From positions 20,540 through 84,539 of the IMG/VR virus record IMGVR_UViG_3300032309_001318: 64,000 nucleotides of DNA. One strand, given 5' to 3'. Source of the DNA: a virus. The notes beneath the pieces were generated by a model. The model did no database searches, was not told the origin of the DNA, and was given only the letters and a program-made list of their open reading frames with translations. This document shows positions 1 to 7,535 of the stretch, piece after piece (position 1 is the first letter of the stretch; the number at the start of each line of letters is the position of its first letter). A program made the translations under genes and the position numbers.

Positions 1-192
1 ACTCTTCCTTCATCTGGATATTCAACTGGTCAGTCAATTGATTTCTACCAAGCATCAGGAACTGGAGCGTCATTTGCTTCAACAAACAGTGTTGTTGGTA
101 CACCAGGATTAAAATTTAGAACAACAAATTCGGTTGTAACAGCAATGAAAACTCCAAGCGGTTGGTTAGTTTTCGGAGATCTTTTAGCTTAA
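1..192 (+). CDS. C-terminal end of a tail-fibre-like structural protein (5' truncated)
   Basis: The reading frame is open from base 1 to the TAA at 190-192, giving 63 residues of a protein that starts outside the window. The tail is rich in Ser, Thr and Gly and ends in a WLVFGDLLA-type segment, a style of C-terminus common in phage tail fibre and appendage proteins (SGTWLLIGDL-like endings). The next gene follows after 24 nt with a good ribosome site (agaggag). A role as virion adhesin or appendage is inferred from composition and from the structural neighbour. The fold cannot be judged from this fragment. Confidence 0.55.
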   Translation, partial: TLPSSGYSTGQSIDFYQASGTGASFASTNSVVGTPGLKFRTTNSVVTAMKTPSGWLVFGDLLA

Positions 193-216
193 AGAAAATT
201 ATAGAGGAGATTATAT

Positions 217-1506
217 ATGTCAAAACAAGCAGGTAGAATGAGCCAATCGGCTAATGACTTTTTAGAGCCATTTAAGCCAATTATCGGAACAGCAACAGAT
301 ATAGGAACAGATAGAGCATTTAATAATGGAGCCGCATCTGTACCATTTACAATGAGCGTAGATTCACCACCAGCTACTTCATATACAGTTACCTCAAGTC
401 CAGGAAGTTATACTGCTTCTGGATCTTCTTCTCCTATTACGGTACAAGGTTTACAATCTGGAACTAGTTATACATTTACAGTTATAGCTACAAACTCAGT
501 TGGTAATTCTGTGCCGTCAGACGCAAGTAATTCAATAACAGCAACAACAGTTCCACAAACACCAAGCGCTCCAAGTCTTTCAAATAATGGAGCAGAAACG
601 AACTCTGTTTCTTGGTCAGCCCCAGGAAATAATGGTGGAAAAGAAATTACTGGATATGGATTAATTGATCATGAAAATGATGTTACGTCATATAACTCTA
701 GTACATTTAGCGCTAACCTATCAGAAAACGGAAATGAAACCCAGACTGTTAGAGTAAGGGCTCAAAATGCTAATGGATTCTCATCATACAGCTCTAGCTC
801 AAACTCAGTTACTACAACACCATTTAGCTTTAGCCCATTTGGATTTACCCCATTTGGATTTACACCGTTTGGATTCACACCATTTGGCTTTACACCATTT
901 GGCTTTACACCATTTGGCTTTACTCCAAAATCGGTTGGAGCAGAAACAGTTATTAAATCAAAGGTGCCAGAAGGATTAATTCTTGCACACAACCTAAGCG
1001 TTGGCGACGTTTTATACTCTGCTAATATCGAGGGAATAGATGTTTCAAATACAGCAATAGTAGATTACATACAAAATTGGTCTGTTAGTAGCGCAAACAT
1101 ATCCCCAGCCGAAACTACCATTGTTGCAATGGCAGCAAGAATTGCTGACGAAGGAGCTATTGTTATTAATGGAAATAAATATTCTTTACAGCACTTTATT
1201 TTAGTAAAAAGAGATGGACAGATTCAATTCCAACCATCATCAAGCGTATTGGAAACAGATTTAATTTTTTCACCAAGCGAAAATAACTGGAAAGAAATCA
1301 CAGACTATAAAGTAACTACACAAAAAGAGTTACTAATATCAATTGACGTAGAGCCATACGACGTATTCTTTACAGACAATGCGCTAGTACACGATTCATA
1401 TAGAGCAAAAACTGATCCAAACGCATTAACTTCTAGCGACGAGACATTTAGCGACAAGTTGGATGCAATGTATCAGCAATGGAGAGATTCTCAAGACCAA
1501 GCCTAG
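217..1506 (+). CDS. FN3-domain tail protein with PFGFT repeat and degenerate Hint-like C-terminal domain
   Basis: 429 aa; the ATG is preceded by agaggag. Residues about 45-205 read as two fibronectin-III-like units (SYTVTSSPG, SGTSYTFTVIATNSVG, then a second with VSWSAPGNNGG). Six perfect PFGFT repeats follow at residues 207-236. The C-terminal half resembles a Hint (intein/hedgehog) fold: an LSVGDVLYS block, an LQHFILVKRDG block like Hint block B, and a closing DVFFTDNALVHDS block where inteins end in a His-Asn motif. The N-terminal Cys/Ser nucleophile is absent and the terminal Asn is Asp, so autoprocessing is doubtful. FN3 units suggest a virion surface or tail-tip protein. The Hint assignment is from motif reading only. 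Confidence 0.6.
   Translation: MSKQAGRMSQSANDFLEPFKPIIGTATDIGTDRAFNNGAASVPFTMSVDSPPATSYTVTSSPGSYTASGSSSPITVQGLQSGTSYTFTVIATNSVGNSVPSDASNSITATTVPQTPSAPSLSNNGAETNSVSWSAPGNNGGKEITGYGLIDHENDVTSYNSSTFSANLSENGNETQTVRVRAQNANGFSSYSSSSNSVTTTPFSFSPFGFTPFGFTPFGFTPFGFTPFGFTPFGFTPKSVGAETVIKSKVPEGLILAHNLSVGDVLYSANIEGIDVSNTAIVDYIQNWSVSSANISPAETTIVAMAARIADEGAIVINGNKYSLQHFILVKRDGQIQFQPSSSVLETDLIFSPSENNWKEITDYKVTTQKELLISIDVEPYDVFFTDNALVHDSYRAKTDPNALTSSDETFSDKLDAMYQQWRDSQDQA
835..924 (+). repeat. Six tandem 15-bp repeats encoding PFGFT
   Basis: Six in-frame 15-bp units (ccattTggattTac type) encode PFGFT x6 between the FN3 part and the Hint-like part of the host gene. Units differ only at silent third positions (gga/ggc, ttt/ttc, acc/aca/act, cca/ccg), so the peptide is kept while the DNA drifts. 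Because 15 is a multiple of 3, slippage would change linker length without breaking the frame. Confidence 0.9.
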
Positions 1507-1521
1507 CAGTCAGGAATTAAT

Positions 1522-2169
1522 TTGTTTAAAAAAGTAAAGAAATTACGCTTAATGGGAATTTCTGGAGTTAGGTATTTTAAAGGTAAACCTGTACCTAAAT
1601 TTAGAAGGTATCCACAATACATAAAAGGTACTTGGGCACAATATACAGTGCTTACCGATAAAGGGAATTCTCAAGCTATAGAATGTCTTTATAAAAATGA
1701 TGATAATGAGTCTGGCACAATTGTTATGTCTTATTTTATTAACAACGATTATCCAGCATCTTGGGCTACAATAATTATAGACGGATATGATAAAGATCAC
1801 TATACTGCAATAACAGATAGGTTTTATACTAGCCCAATACATCGAAAGAAAAAGTACATAGAATCATTAGCTTTAATTGGATATCCAATATGGTGTACAT
1901 TTTTTAACATTTTACCAAGATTAGGCCCAGGCTATACACAAGGGACACAGGCCGTAGCATTAAGCGGATCCTCCCTCATAGCATCAGCAACTAAAAAAAG
2001 GTTTAATTTAAACAAAGATAAAATTGAAAAAATAGTTAAGGTTGGGATGACACCTGGGGAACTTCCTGAAATAAATATGCCAGCAGAATTAGTCATATAC
2101 AAAGATCCGATATTTCCAGCATTATTTCACTCTATGAGCATTTGGGAGCCAAATGATAAAAAATATTAA
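1522..2169 (+). CDS. Hypothetical protein, start of accessory cassette
   Basis: 215 aa, not recognised. The start is TTG at 1522, six bases after a cagga Shine-Dalgarno-like element; there is no ATG that would keep the basic N-terminus (FKKVKKLRLMG). The protein is basic and mostly soluble in appearance, with one hydrophobic stretch near residues 113-130 (ESLALIGYPIWCTFFNIL). Its last 17 nt overlap the next gene, so it is probably co-translated with the beta-helix and oxygenase cassette that follows. No catalytic motif stands out and I do not assign a function. Confidence 0.6.
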   Translation: MFKKVKKLRLMGISGVRYFKGKPVPKFRRYPQYIKGTWAQYTVLTDKGNSQAIECLYKNDDNESGTIVMSYFINNDYPASWATIIIDGYDKDHYTAITDRFYTSPIHRKKKYIESLALIGYPIWCTFFNILPRLGPGYTQGTQAVALSGSSLIASATKKRFNLNKDKIEKIVKVGMTPGELPEINMPAELVIYKDPIFPALFHSMSIWEPNDKKY

Positions 2170-2716
2170 TTCAATTAATAACAAAACTATGCTTTCCGAG
2201 TATAATAAAATGATCTCTCAGATGCACGAATATGTTTATAAATTTAATCCAGGAATTAAGCTAGGGTTTAAACCTAAAAAAGTTTCTTTAATTGATTATA
2301 AAACATTTAACTTTTTTGCAATGTATAACAAAAACATTCATATTCTATATAAAGAAATATCTGATTTAACAAAAGAATATTGCATTAAAAATGGAGTTAA
2401 TTTTGAAAGAAATTATTTTTATTTACTTGGCAATATAGTTAAAAAAGAAACTATTACATTAGACACATATCTAAATTTTGCACCTAATTATAAAACTACA
2501 TTTGTTGGATTTTATGTTATAGATTGCAATAAAGATCAAATTTTTATAAATGATGAAAAAATTGATTTAATTCCTGGACAATTAATATTTTTAGATTCAT
2601 CATCAAAGATATTGTTTAAAAAAATAAGTGATGGTTTGACAATACTATCATTTAATATCTCTCCGCTGGAGTATCTATACAGACAGTACTATCAGAAATG
2701 GATACCTTTAGCATGA
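2153..2716 (+). CDS. Degenerate double-stranded beta-helix protein, paralogue of the two 2OG-oxygenase-like genes
   Basis: 187 aa. The layout mirrors the proteins at 4885-5532 and 5526-6176: a helical N-terminal half with an Asn-Phe-Phe/Ile-Leu-Tyr-Lys segment, then a beta-rich half (FVGFYVIDCNKDQIFIND against GYYCVKAEPSTTYYK) and the same KWIP-type ending. The metal-binding HDH motif of its relatives is replaced by LNFAPN, and no distal His precedes the end, so Fe(II) binding looks lost. It may be a non-catalytic partner or scaffold. Homology is inferred from shared order and ending; overall identity is low. Its TGA overlaps the next ATG (ATGA). Confidence 0.55.
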   Translation: MIKNINSINNKTMLSEYNKMISQMHEYVYKFNPGIKLGFKPKKVSLIDYKTFNFFAMYNKNIHILYKEISDLTKEYCIKNGVNFERNYFYLLGNIVKKETITLDTYLNFAPNYKTTFVGFYVIDCNKDQIFINDEKIDLIPGQLIFLDSSSKILFKKISDGLTILSFNISPLEYLYRQYYQKWIPLA

Positions 2717-3432
2717 TTAAAATAGAATTTATTCCAAAATATAGGTTGTATAAAAAGGCATTCCCAGAGCCAGTAAGTGTTGCATCTAGCATACCAGAAT
2801 GGTGGAAGCATCAAGAAAGTTATTTAAATAATAATCAAGATATCCATAAAGGAACAATGATGTTGACAATTAAAAAATGCCAATCCATTTTTGACTCAAT
2901 GACATTTGGCTATTATTTAAAATGCCCAATGGATATATTTATAGATGCAACTGGAGATAAGATAAAAGTAGAATTGACATCTGAAATAATGGGTCTGCAC
3001 CAACAGTATATTCTTTCTCATCATTTAAAAGAGCAAATGTCCAAATACCCAATACCAGATTATTTTCACGAAGAAATTATTAGAATTCACCCAATGTGGT
3101 TAGTTAAAACAGAAGAGGGGCACAGCGCATTATTTATTTCTCCAATGCATGCAGAAGATTCCCCAATTAAAGCAATCTCTGGGGTCATAGACACAGACGC
3201 ATATGCATCAGATGGATACTTATCATTTTTTGTTAAAAAAGGATTTAAAGGAATAGTTAAACAAGGAACTCCAATTATTCAGGTAATTCCATTTAAAAGA
3301 GAAGACTGGGAAAGCTCAATAAGTGACGACAGGCAATCAGACACCAAGCTAAAAGAAAAAACTTTACAAGTTAGATCAGTATTTCAAAATGGGTACAGAA
3401 TGAAATTTTGGAAAAAGAAAACATATAGATGA
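2713..3432 (+). CDS. DUF6065-like phage protein (first of three)
   Basis: 239 aa from the ATG at 2713, whose ATGA overlaps the previous stop. An ATG at 2698 would add five residues but is buried in the KWIP codons of the upstream gene. Signature stretches are SIPEWWK near the N-terminus, a central block on a ligand-like theme (FDSMTFGYYL), and a C-terminal beta segment FISPMHAEDSPIKAISGVIDTD, then FKGIVKQGTPIIQVIPFKREDW. That closing pattern (hydrophobic-GTP-I-Q-IPFKRE-W) recalls uncharacterised aquatic-phage proteins and, more loosely, DUF6065. Function is unknown. Clear paralogue of 4135-4884. Confidence 0.55.
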   Translation: MIKIEFIPKYRLYKKAFPEPVSVASSIPEWWKHQESYLNNNQDIHKGTMMLTIKKCQSIFDSMTFGYYLKCPMDIFIDATGDKIKVELTSEIMGLHQQYILSHHLKEQMSKYPIPDYFHEEIIRIHPMWLVKTEEGHSALFISPMHAEDSPIKAISGVIDTDAYASDGYLSFFVKKGFKGIVKQGTPIIQVIPFKREDWESSISDDRQSDTKLKEKTLQVRSVFQNGYRMKFWKKKTYR

Positions 3433-4157
3433 CCAGTAAGGCTGTTAATAGAGTGCCTTATGAAGCAGAATCATGGTCTCTAATGTCAACAATGACTTTT
3501 GAGCAAATATGCAATACGTCTAATTTGTTCCCAAAGTGGAAAGAATGGCAATATGTTAAATCTGATCCTGCCTATAAACAATCAATTCTAAAACCAGTAA
3601 ACATGTATGCTCATCATTTTTCTAACCCACCAGAGATAATAAAGAATTCTAAAAATAGTTTAACAATTAGATATTATAGCTACGGGGATATATTAATTCA
3701 AATAGCTGATCCGTTGCTAGGGCATAGGGGGGTATTCAAATCAAATCCAATTAATAGCTTTTTTTATGCAACCGATAAATGCTGGCTGCGTCAATTTTAT
3801 CCATCAGAAAATCAATACAATATCGTAGATCAGAATGCGATTTCTAAAAGAATTTTTAAAATTTATATTCCTTGGTTTTTAGATATGGACGTAGATTATT
3901 CAATTAAATGTAATATAGAAAATCCTTCATTAAAAATAATAGAAAAAACGGATTTCTTTACAAAAACAAATGAGAATGTTATAATAAAAGAAGCAAATTT
4001 TGTTGATTTTTATTTTACAAATTCTAAAAATCATATGGAAGACAATATTTGCGGATTAATAAAAAGAGGTACGTATTTATTTGATATAGAAATAAACACA
4101 GATAAAAAAACTATTAAAAAAATTATAAGGGAATATGAAAAAAGAATTAGTAATTAA
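3429..4157 (+). CDS. Hypothetical protein, possible divergent member of the DUF6065-like trio
   Basis: 242 aa; the start ATG overlaps the previous TGA (ATGA). It sits between two clear paralogues and has the same size. Its C-terminal segment (NICGLIKRGTYLFDIEI) can be laid over FKGIVKQGTPIIQVIP and FIGIIPKGTPLFQMIP, and its N-terminus has LFPKWKEW where the relatives have IPEWWK or LPEWYK. The remaining sequence is very divergent, so relationship is a suggestion only. It may be a duplicated and re-purposed copy. No catalytic motif is seen. Confidence 0.5.
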   Translation: MTSKAVNRVPYEAESWSLMSTMTFEQICNTSNLFPKWKEWQYVKSDPAYKQSILKPVNMYAHHFSNPPEIIKNSKNSLTIRYYSYGDILIQIADPLLGHRGVFKSNPINSFFYATDKCWLRQFYPSENQYNIVDQNAISKRIFKIYIPWFLDMDVDYSIKCNIENPSLKIIEKTDFFTKTNENVIIKEANFVDFYFTNSKNHMEDNICGLIKRGTYLFDIEINTDKKTIKKIIREYEKRISN

Positions 4158-4884
4158 ATTTACGCCAGGATTTTCAATTAATCCTGATGACTTAAACAAC
4201 GGACTAATTGTTGAGCCAGAAGAGTCTAAAAACCATCTTCCAGAATGGTATAAAAAACTTTCTAGATTTTATAAGTCTAACCATATCAGCAAGCTTCATC
4301 CAGTTAATGATAGAGGAACCGATGGAAGCGCTGCTTCGACAAAGCTATGTATGCCATTTTTTGACGCATTAACTTCTGGATATATGTACACACTAGACTA
4401 CGATCTTCATGTTAACCAAGACAAAAACGGATTTCCAGTACTTTCCTGGGAAGGACAGAACATGATAGTAGACAAAAGATTAATGACAGACGTCCCAGTC
4501 CCAACACACCATCACCCATTACATTTTGGCTGGAAGGTAAACTGGTATTCGGAAACACCAAAAGGATATTCTTTATTAATAACCCATCCGTTAAATAGAC
4601 ATGATTTACCATTTACCACCCTTAGTGGAATAATAGACTCCGATTTATGGCACACACCAGTATTTACATCCTTCTTCCTAAAAAGGAACTTTATTGGTAT
4701 AATACCTAAAGGAACACCTCTATTTCAGATGATTCCAATTAAAAGAGAAGGTTGGGCTTTGGAGATAGACTATTCGGTCAAGGGGAAAGAAATGAATCAA
4801 ATTAAAGATGAAAAAAGAAGGTCTTCAATTTATGCCTATTATAAAAATATAGTATGGCAACGTAAACAGTATAAGGGAAAATAA
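4135..4884 (+). CDS. DUF6065-like phage protein (third of three)
   Basis: 249 aa. It shares with 2713-3432 the order: HLPEWYKKL near residue 33, a FFDALTSGYMYTLDYD block (FDSMTFGYYLKCPMD in the relative), a His cluster (VPTHHHPLHFGWK), then LLITHPLNRHDLPFTTLSGIIDSD and FIGIIPKGTPLFQMIPIKREGW. The family is seen in aquatic phages, from memory, without a known activity. The start at 4135 overlaps the previous gene by 23 nt; the aaggga just upstream is closer than ideal. The paralogues are embedded in an oxygenase and glycosyltransferase cassette, so a role in the same pathway is possible. Confidence 0.6.
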   Translation: MKKELVIKFTPGFSINPDDLNNGLIVEPEESKNHLPEWYKKLSRFYKSNHISKLHPVNDRGTDGSAASTKLCMPFFDALTSGYMYTLDYDLHVNQDKNGFPVLSWEGQNMIVDKRLMTDVPVPTHHHPLHFGWKVNWYSETPKGYSLLITHPLNRHDLPFTTLSGIIDSDLWHTPVFTSFFLKRNFIGIIPKGTPLFQMIPIKREGWALEIDYSVKGKEMNQIKDEKRRSSIYAYYKNIVWQRKQYKGK

Positions 4885-5532
4885 ATGATTAATAATATGC
4901 AAATGAATCAGCCAACAGGTAAAGAGCATAAATTTTTTGAAAGATATTTAGACAATGACCTAGGCCAATTAGCAGAGTTTTTACAGAACCAATATTCTAA
5001 TATGGAAAACTTAAATCTCACTGGCATAACAAAGGTGACAGAGAGAGATCACTGGCTATCATCAGACAGCGTCTCTACTATAAAATGGAGGGAATATAAT
5101 GTTTTTCAATTTTATCATCCATCAATACATAAGCTATATAAAAACCTTGTAGAAATGGTTAAAGAAGCTTGTGAGTATTATGAAATTGATTTTGAAAAAC
5201 AACAATACATGATTCAAGGCTGGTTTAATATTAATTATAACGACAAAGGAAAGCTAGACTGGCACGATCACGGTGGACCGTATGCTCCATATTTTCACGG
5301 ATACTATTGCGTAAAAGCAGAGCCATCTACAACGTATTATAAAGTTTTTGGTAAAGAAGTTGATAATCACAATAAAGACAACAGGCTTATCATATCAGAA
5401 ATGGGACATCCACATGCAATGGGATCTTGGGACTGGGAAGGCCCTAGAGTAACAATTGCATACGATATAGTTCCATTAAAAAGTTTAATAGCAAACAAGG
5501 CACATCCACAACATTGGATACCAATATGTTAA
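4885..5532 (+). CDS. 2OG-Fe(II) oxygenase-like protein (double-stranded beta-helix)
   Basis: 215 aa, ATG directly after the previous stop, with aaggga upstream. The metal site is visible: H127-D128-H129 in a LDWHDHGG stretch, a distal His (H175 or H177) in MGHPHAMG and R188 in a RVTIAYD strand, the order expected of 2-oxoglutarate/Fe(II) dioxygenases that hydroxylate a substrate with O2 and 2-oxoglutarate. The neighbouring YFHGYYCVKAEP strand is typical of TIGR02466-like phage oxygenases. It ends in HWIPIC and overlaps its paralogue. The substrate is unknown; neighbouring prolyl-hydroxylase-like and glycosyltransferase genes make a protein or sugar substrate plausible. Confidence 0.7.
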   Translation: MINNMQMNQPTGKEHKFFERYLDNDLGQLAEFLQNQYSNMENLNLTGITKVTERDHWLSSDSVSTIKWREYNVFQFYHPSIHKLYKNLVEMVKEACEYYEIDFEKQQYMIQGWFNINYNDKGKLDWHDHGGPYAPYFHGYYCVKAEPSTTYYKVFGKEVDNHNKDNRLIISEMGHPHAMGSWDWEGPRVTIAYDIVPLKSLIANKAHPQHWIPIC

Positions 5533-6176
5533 ATAAACCACAAAAATTTTTTGAATCATATTTAAATAATGATACGCAAGCACTATCAAAATATTTATAT
5601 AAAATAAACGATGAAATTATTAAAGAAAATTCTTTAAATTTATCTAATGAGGTTTTAGATAAATATAAAAATTTACCAGGCGCAGCAACAAAAATTGGAA
5701 TAAATCATTATAATATTTTTATGTTTCCAATCGATGAGATATATAACCTATATTGTGAATTAAAAAATCTTACAAAAAAAGCATGTGAATATTATGAAAT
5801 AGATTTTAATTTTGAAAACTATGTAATACATGGCTGGTTTAATTTTGACTATAAGTCTACCGAGAATAAGGTCGATCCAGTAAAAAATCCAGAGCAACTT
5901 CATGATCATTTTGGAGGAACTGGCATACCACATTTTCACGGGTACTATTGTGTAAATGCCGAGCCATCCATAACATACTATAAGCTAGATAAAAATAATA
6001 ATGATTTATTTGAAAATGTTAATAAAAATAATAGAGCAATTATTTCCGAAACTGGCTACCCCCATGCTAGAGGAGATTGGCAACAAGACCAAGCAAGAGT
6101 AACAATTGCATACGATATTGTTCCGTTTAGAGAGATTAGCAATAGTAAATCTATGAAATGGATACCATTCAAATAA
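5526..6176 (+). CDS. 2OG-Fe(II) oxygenase-like protein, tandem paralogue
   Basis: 216 aa from the ATG at 5526, which lies inside the previous stop region (ATGTTAA). An alternative ATG at 5514 adds four residues. It is a close relative of the preceding gene: KACEYYEIDF, IHGWFNFDY, then H126-D127-H128 in QLHDHFGG, HFHGYYCVNAEPSITYYK, and the distal H180 and R191 in YPHARGDW...RVTIAYDIVPF. All proposed Fe(II) and 2-oxoglutarate ligands are kept, unlike in the 2153-2716 copy. The two intact copies differ in the insert before the HDH motif, which may reflect different substrates. It ends in KWIPFK. Confidence 0.7.
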   Translation: MLNKPQKFFESYLNNDTQALSKYLYKINDEIIKENSLNLSNEVLDKYKNLPGAATKIGINHYNIFMFPIDEIYNLYCELKNLTKKACEYYEIDFNFENYVIHGWFNFDYKSTENKVDPVKNPEQLHDHFGGTGIPHFHGYYCVNAEPSITYYKLDKNNNDLFENVNKNNRAIISETGYPHARGDWQQDQARVTIAYDIVPFREISNSKSMKWIPFK

Positions 6177-6991
6177 TGGAAAATATTGGTATATGCATTT
6201 ACAGCTATCAAAATAAAAATTTATTTAAAACTGTATCTGAAATTATAGACAAATCTAGTCAAAAAAATATGTTATATTTTTACATTATTGATCAAAATAA
6301 TGTAGACAGAACTAGATCCCTAGACCAACCAGATTTTTATGCATCAATTGTTTATAAATATGTTACGTGGGACTCTATTAAAAGCCCAATTGAATATAAG
6401 CGGGATGCATTTAAGTCACTGAATAAAAAATATTATATGCAAATTGGAGACGATGTTTCATTAGCTAAAGATTGGGACATCCATGCAGTTGAATTTTTAA
6501 AGAATAATAAAAACTCAATTTTATCTGGAAATTCTACGGTTACCTTAAAAAATAAAAATTGGTTCATGCTAGAGCCAGAAAGAGTACCATCTTCAAATTT
6601 TAATAAAATAAATTATATAGACAGAAATTTTATATTTGCATTGTCTGAAGATTTTGCAATAATAAATCAACCAACTCACTTAAAATACTTTGGAGAAGAA
6701 GAAAGTATTTCAATAGATTTAATTAATAGTGGCGTAGATATTTATAATTTTCCAGACGAATACATATCAATTAATAAAAATTCAGTAGAGGATAAATATA
6801 CCCCATTTTCTTTAACCCATAACTATAATCAATTTATTGAAAAATATTCAAATGAAATTCAAAAAAACTTTAATATAAATTTAATGCAGCTACCGTTTGA
6901 AGATAACGATGTTGCTTACGACACTGGCCAGTCTCAAATAGATAGAATGGGCGGATTAAGATATCTTGACAGGATTAAGGAGATCAGGTAA
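6176..6991 (+). CDS. GT60-like (polypeptide hydroxyproline GlcNAc-transferase type) glycosyltransferase
   Basis: 271 aa from the ATG at 6176, overlapping the previous TAA by one base. An upstream ATG at 6158 lies in the paralogue's WIP codons. Features of the GlcNAc/GT60 family (PF11397) can be followed in order: an N-terminal ICIYSYQN strand, IIDQN at 37-41, WDSIKSP at 65-71 ahead of an Arg, MQIGDD near 88-93 followed by W100-D101, and FGEEESISIDLINSGVDIY. In characterised members the DxH/DxD-type motif binds UDP-sugar and the enzyme glycosylates hydroxyproline of Skp1. Two prolyl-4-hydroxylase-like genes follow directly. Family assignment is by motif; acceptor and sugar are unknown. Confidence 0.65.
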   Translation: MENIGICIYSYQNKNLFKTVSEIIDKSSQKNMLYFYIIDQNNVDRTRSLDQPDFYASIVYKYVTWDSIKSPIEYKRDAFKSLNKKYYMQIGDDVSLAKDWDIHAVEFLKNNKNSILSGNSTVTLKNKNWFMLEPERVPSSNFNKINYIDRNFIFALSEDFAIINQPTHLKYFGEEESISIDLINSGVDIYNFPDEYISINKNSVEDKYTPFSLTHNYNQFIEKYSNEIQKNFNINLMQLPFEDNDVAYDTGQSQIDRMGGLRYLDRIKEIR

Positions 6992-7533
6992 TGTTAATAA
7001 AAATAGTAGAAGATTTTATATCAGAACAAGATGCATTTTCTCTTATGGAAGAGATGCAATCGCCGTCAAAAATAAACCCGTATCCAGAATACTATAAAGA
7101 TAGAAACGGCGGAACTGCTTTCCCATATAACAATAGGGTAATGGATATACTTAAAAAATATTCAGTAAGAGCAAACCACATTCAGAAAGAATTTTTTAAC
7201 TTAAAAGACAAAGTAATTGTTACTAAGGCTTTTGGCTCGTGGTGGCAGCCAGGACAAAGTGGAAGTCCTCACATAGACGCAATTGAAAAAGAACCATTCA
7301 TAGAATATAGCACCGTAATTTATTTAAATGACGAGTACGAGGGCGGAGAGATATATTTTCCTAAACAAGCATTTTCTTTAAAGGCCAAAAAGTATTCTGC
7401 TATATTTTTCCCAGGAAATGATTATCAATATATTCATGGGGTTAAAGAAATTACTTCTGGCAGTAGGTATACAGCCCTCTATATGCAATCAACCAAGCAA
7501 GAGTTCGTAGACCCAGATTTTAGGGAGTGCTAA
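6991..7533 (+). CDS. Prolyl-4-hydroxylase-like 2OG-Fe(II) dioxygenase
   Basis: 180 aa; ATG overlaps the previous TAA by one base, with aggag upstream. Textbook P4H layout: H94-x-D96 in SPHIDAIEK, a YLNDEYEGGEIYFP strand pair (the E/GG turn is characteristic of P4Hc, SM00702), distal H149 in YIHGVKE and R159 in GSRYTALYM, which would hold 2-oxoglutarate. Size fits a single catalytic domain. Expected reaction: hydroxylation of a peptidyl proline or another substrate using O2 and 2-oxoglutarate, with succinate and CO2 released. It follows directly on the GT60-like gene. Many aquatic phages carry P4H-like genes, mostly with unknown substrates. Confidence 0.8.
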   Translation: MLIKIVEDFISEQDAFSLMEEMQSPSKINPYPEYYKDRNGGTAFPYNNRVMDILKKYSVRANHIQKEFFNLKDKVIVTKAFGSWWQPGQSGSPHIDAIEKEPFIEYSTVIYLNDEYEGGEIYFPKQAFSLKAKKYSAIFFPGNDYQYIHGVKEITSGSRYTALYMQSTKQEFVDPDFREC

Positions 7534-7535
7534 TA

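Noticed and set aside
835-924. Short regular repeats as a CRISPR array
   Set aside because: The units are contiguous 15-mers without spacers and lie in frame in a coding region. No cas genes occur nearby; the Cas4-like gene is elsewhere with recombination genes.
762-992. Minus-strand reading frame with repeated NPNGV/KPNGV units
   Set aside because: It is the mirror of the PFGFT repeat in the + strand gene; it has no ribosome site and no separate codon signature.
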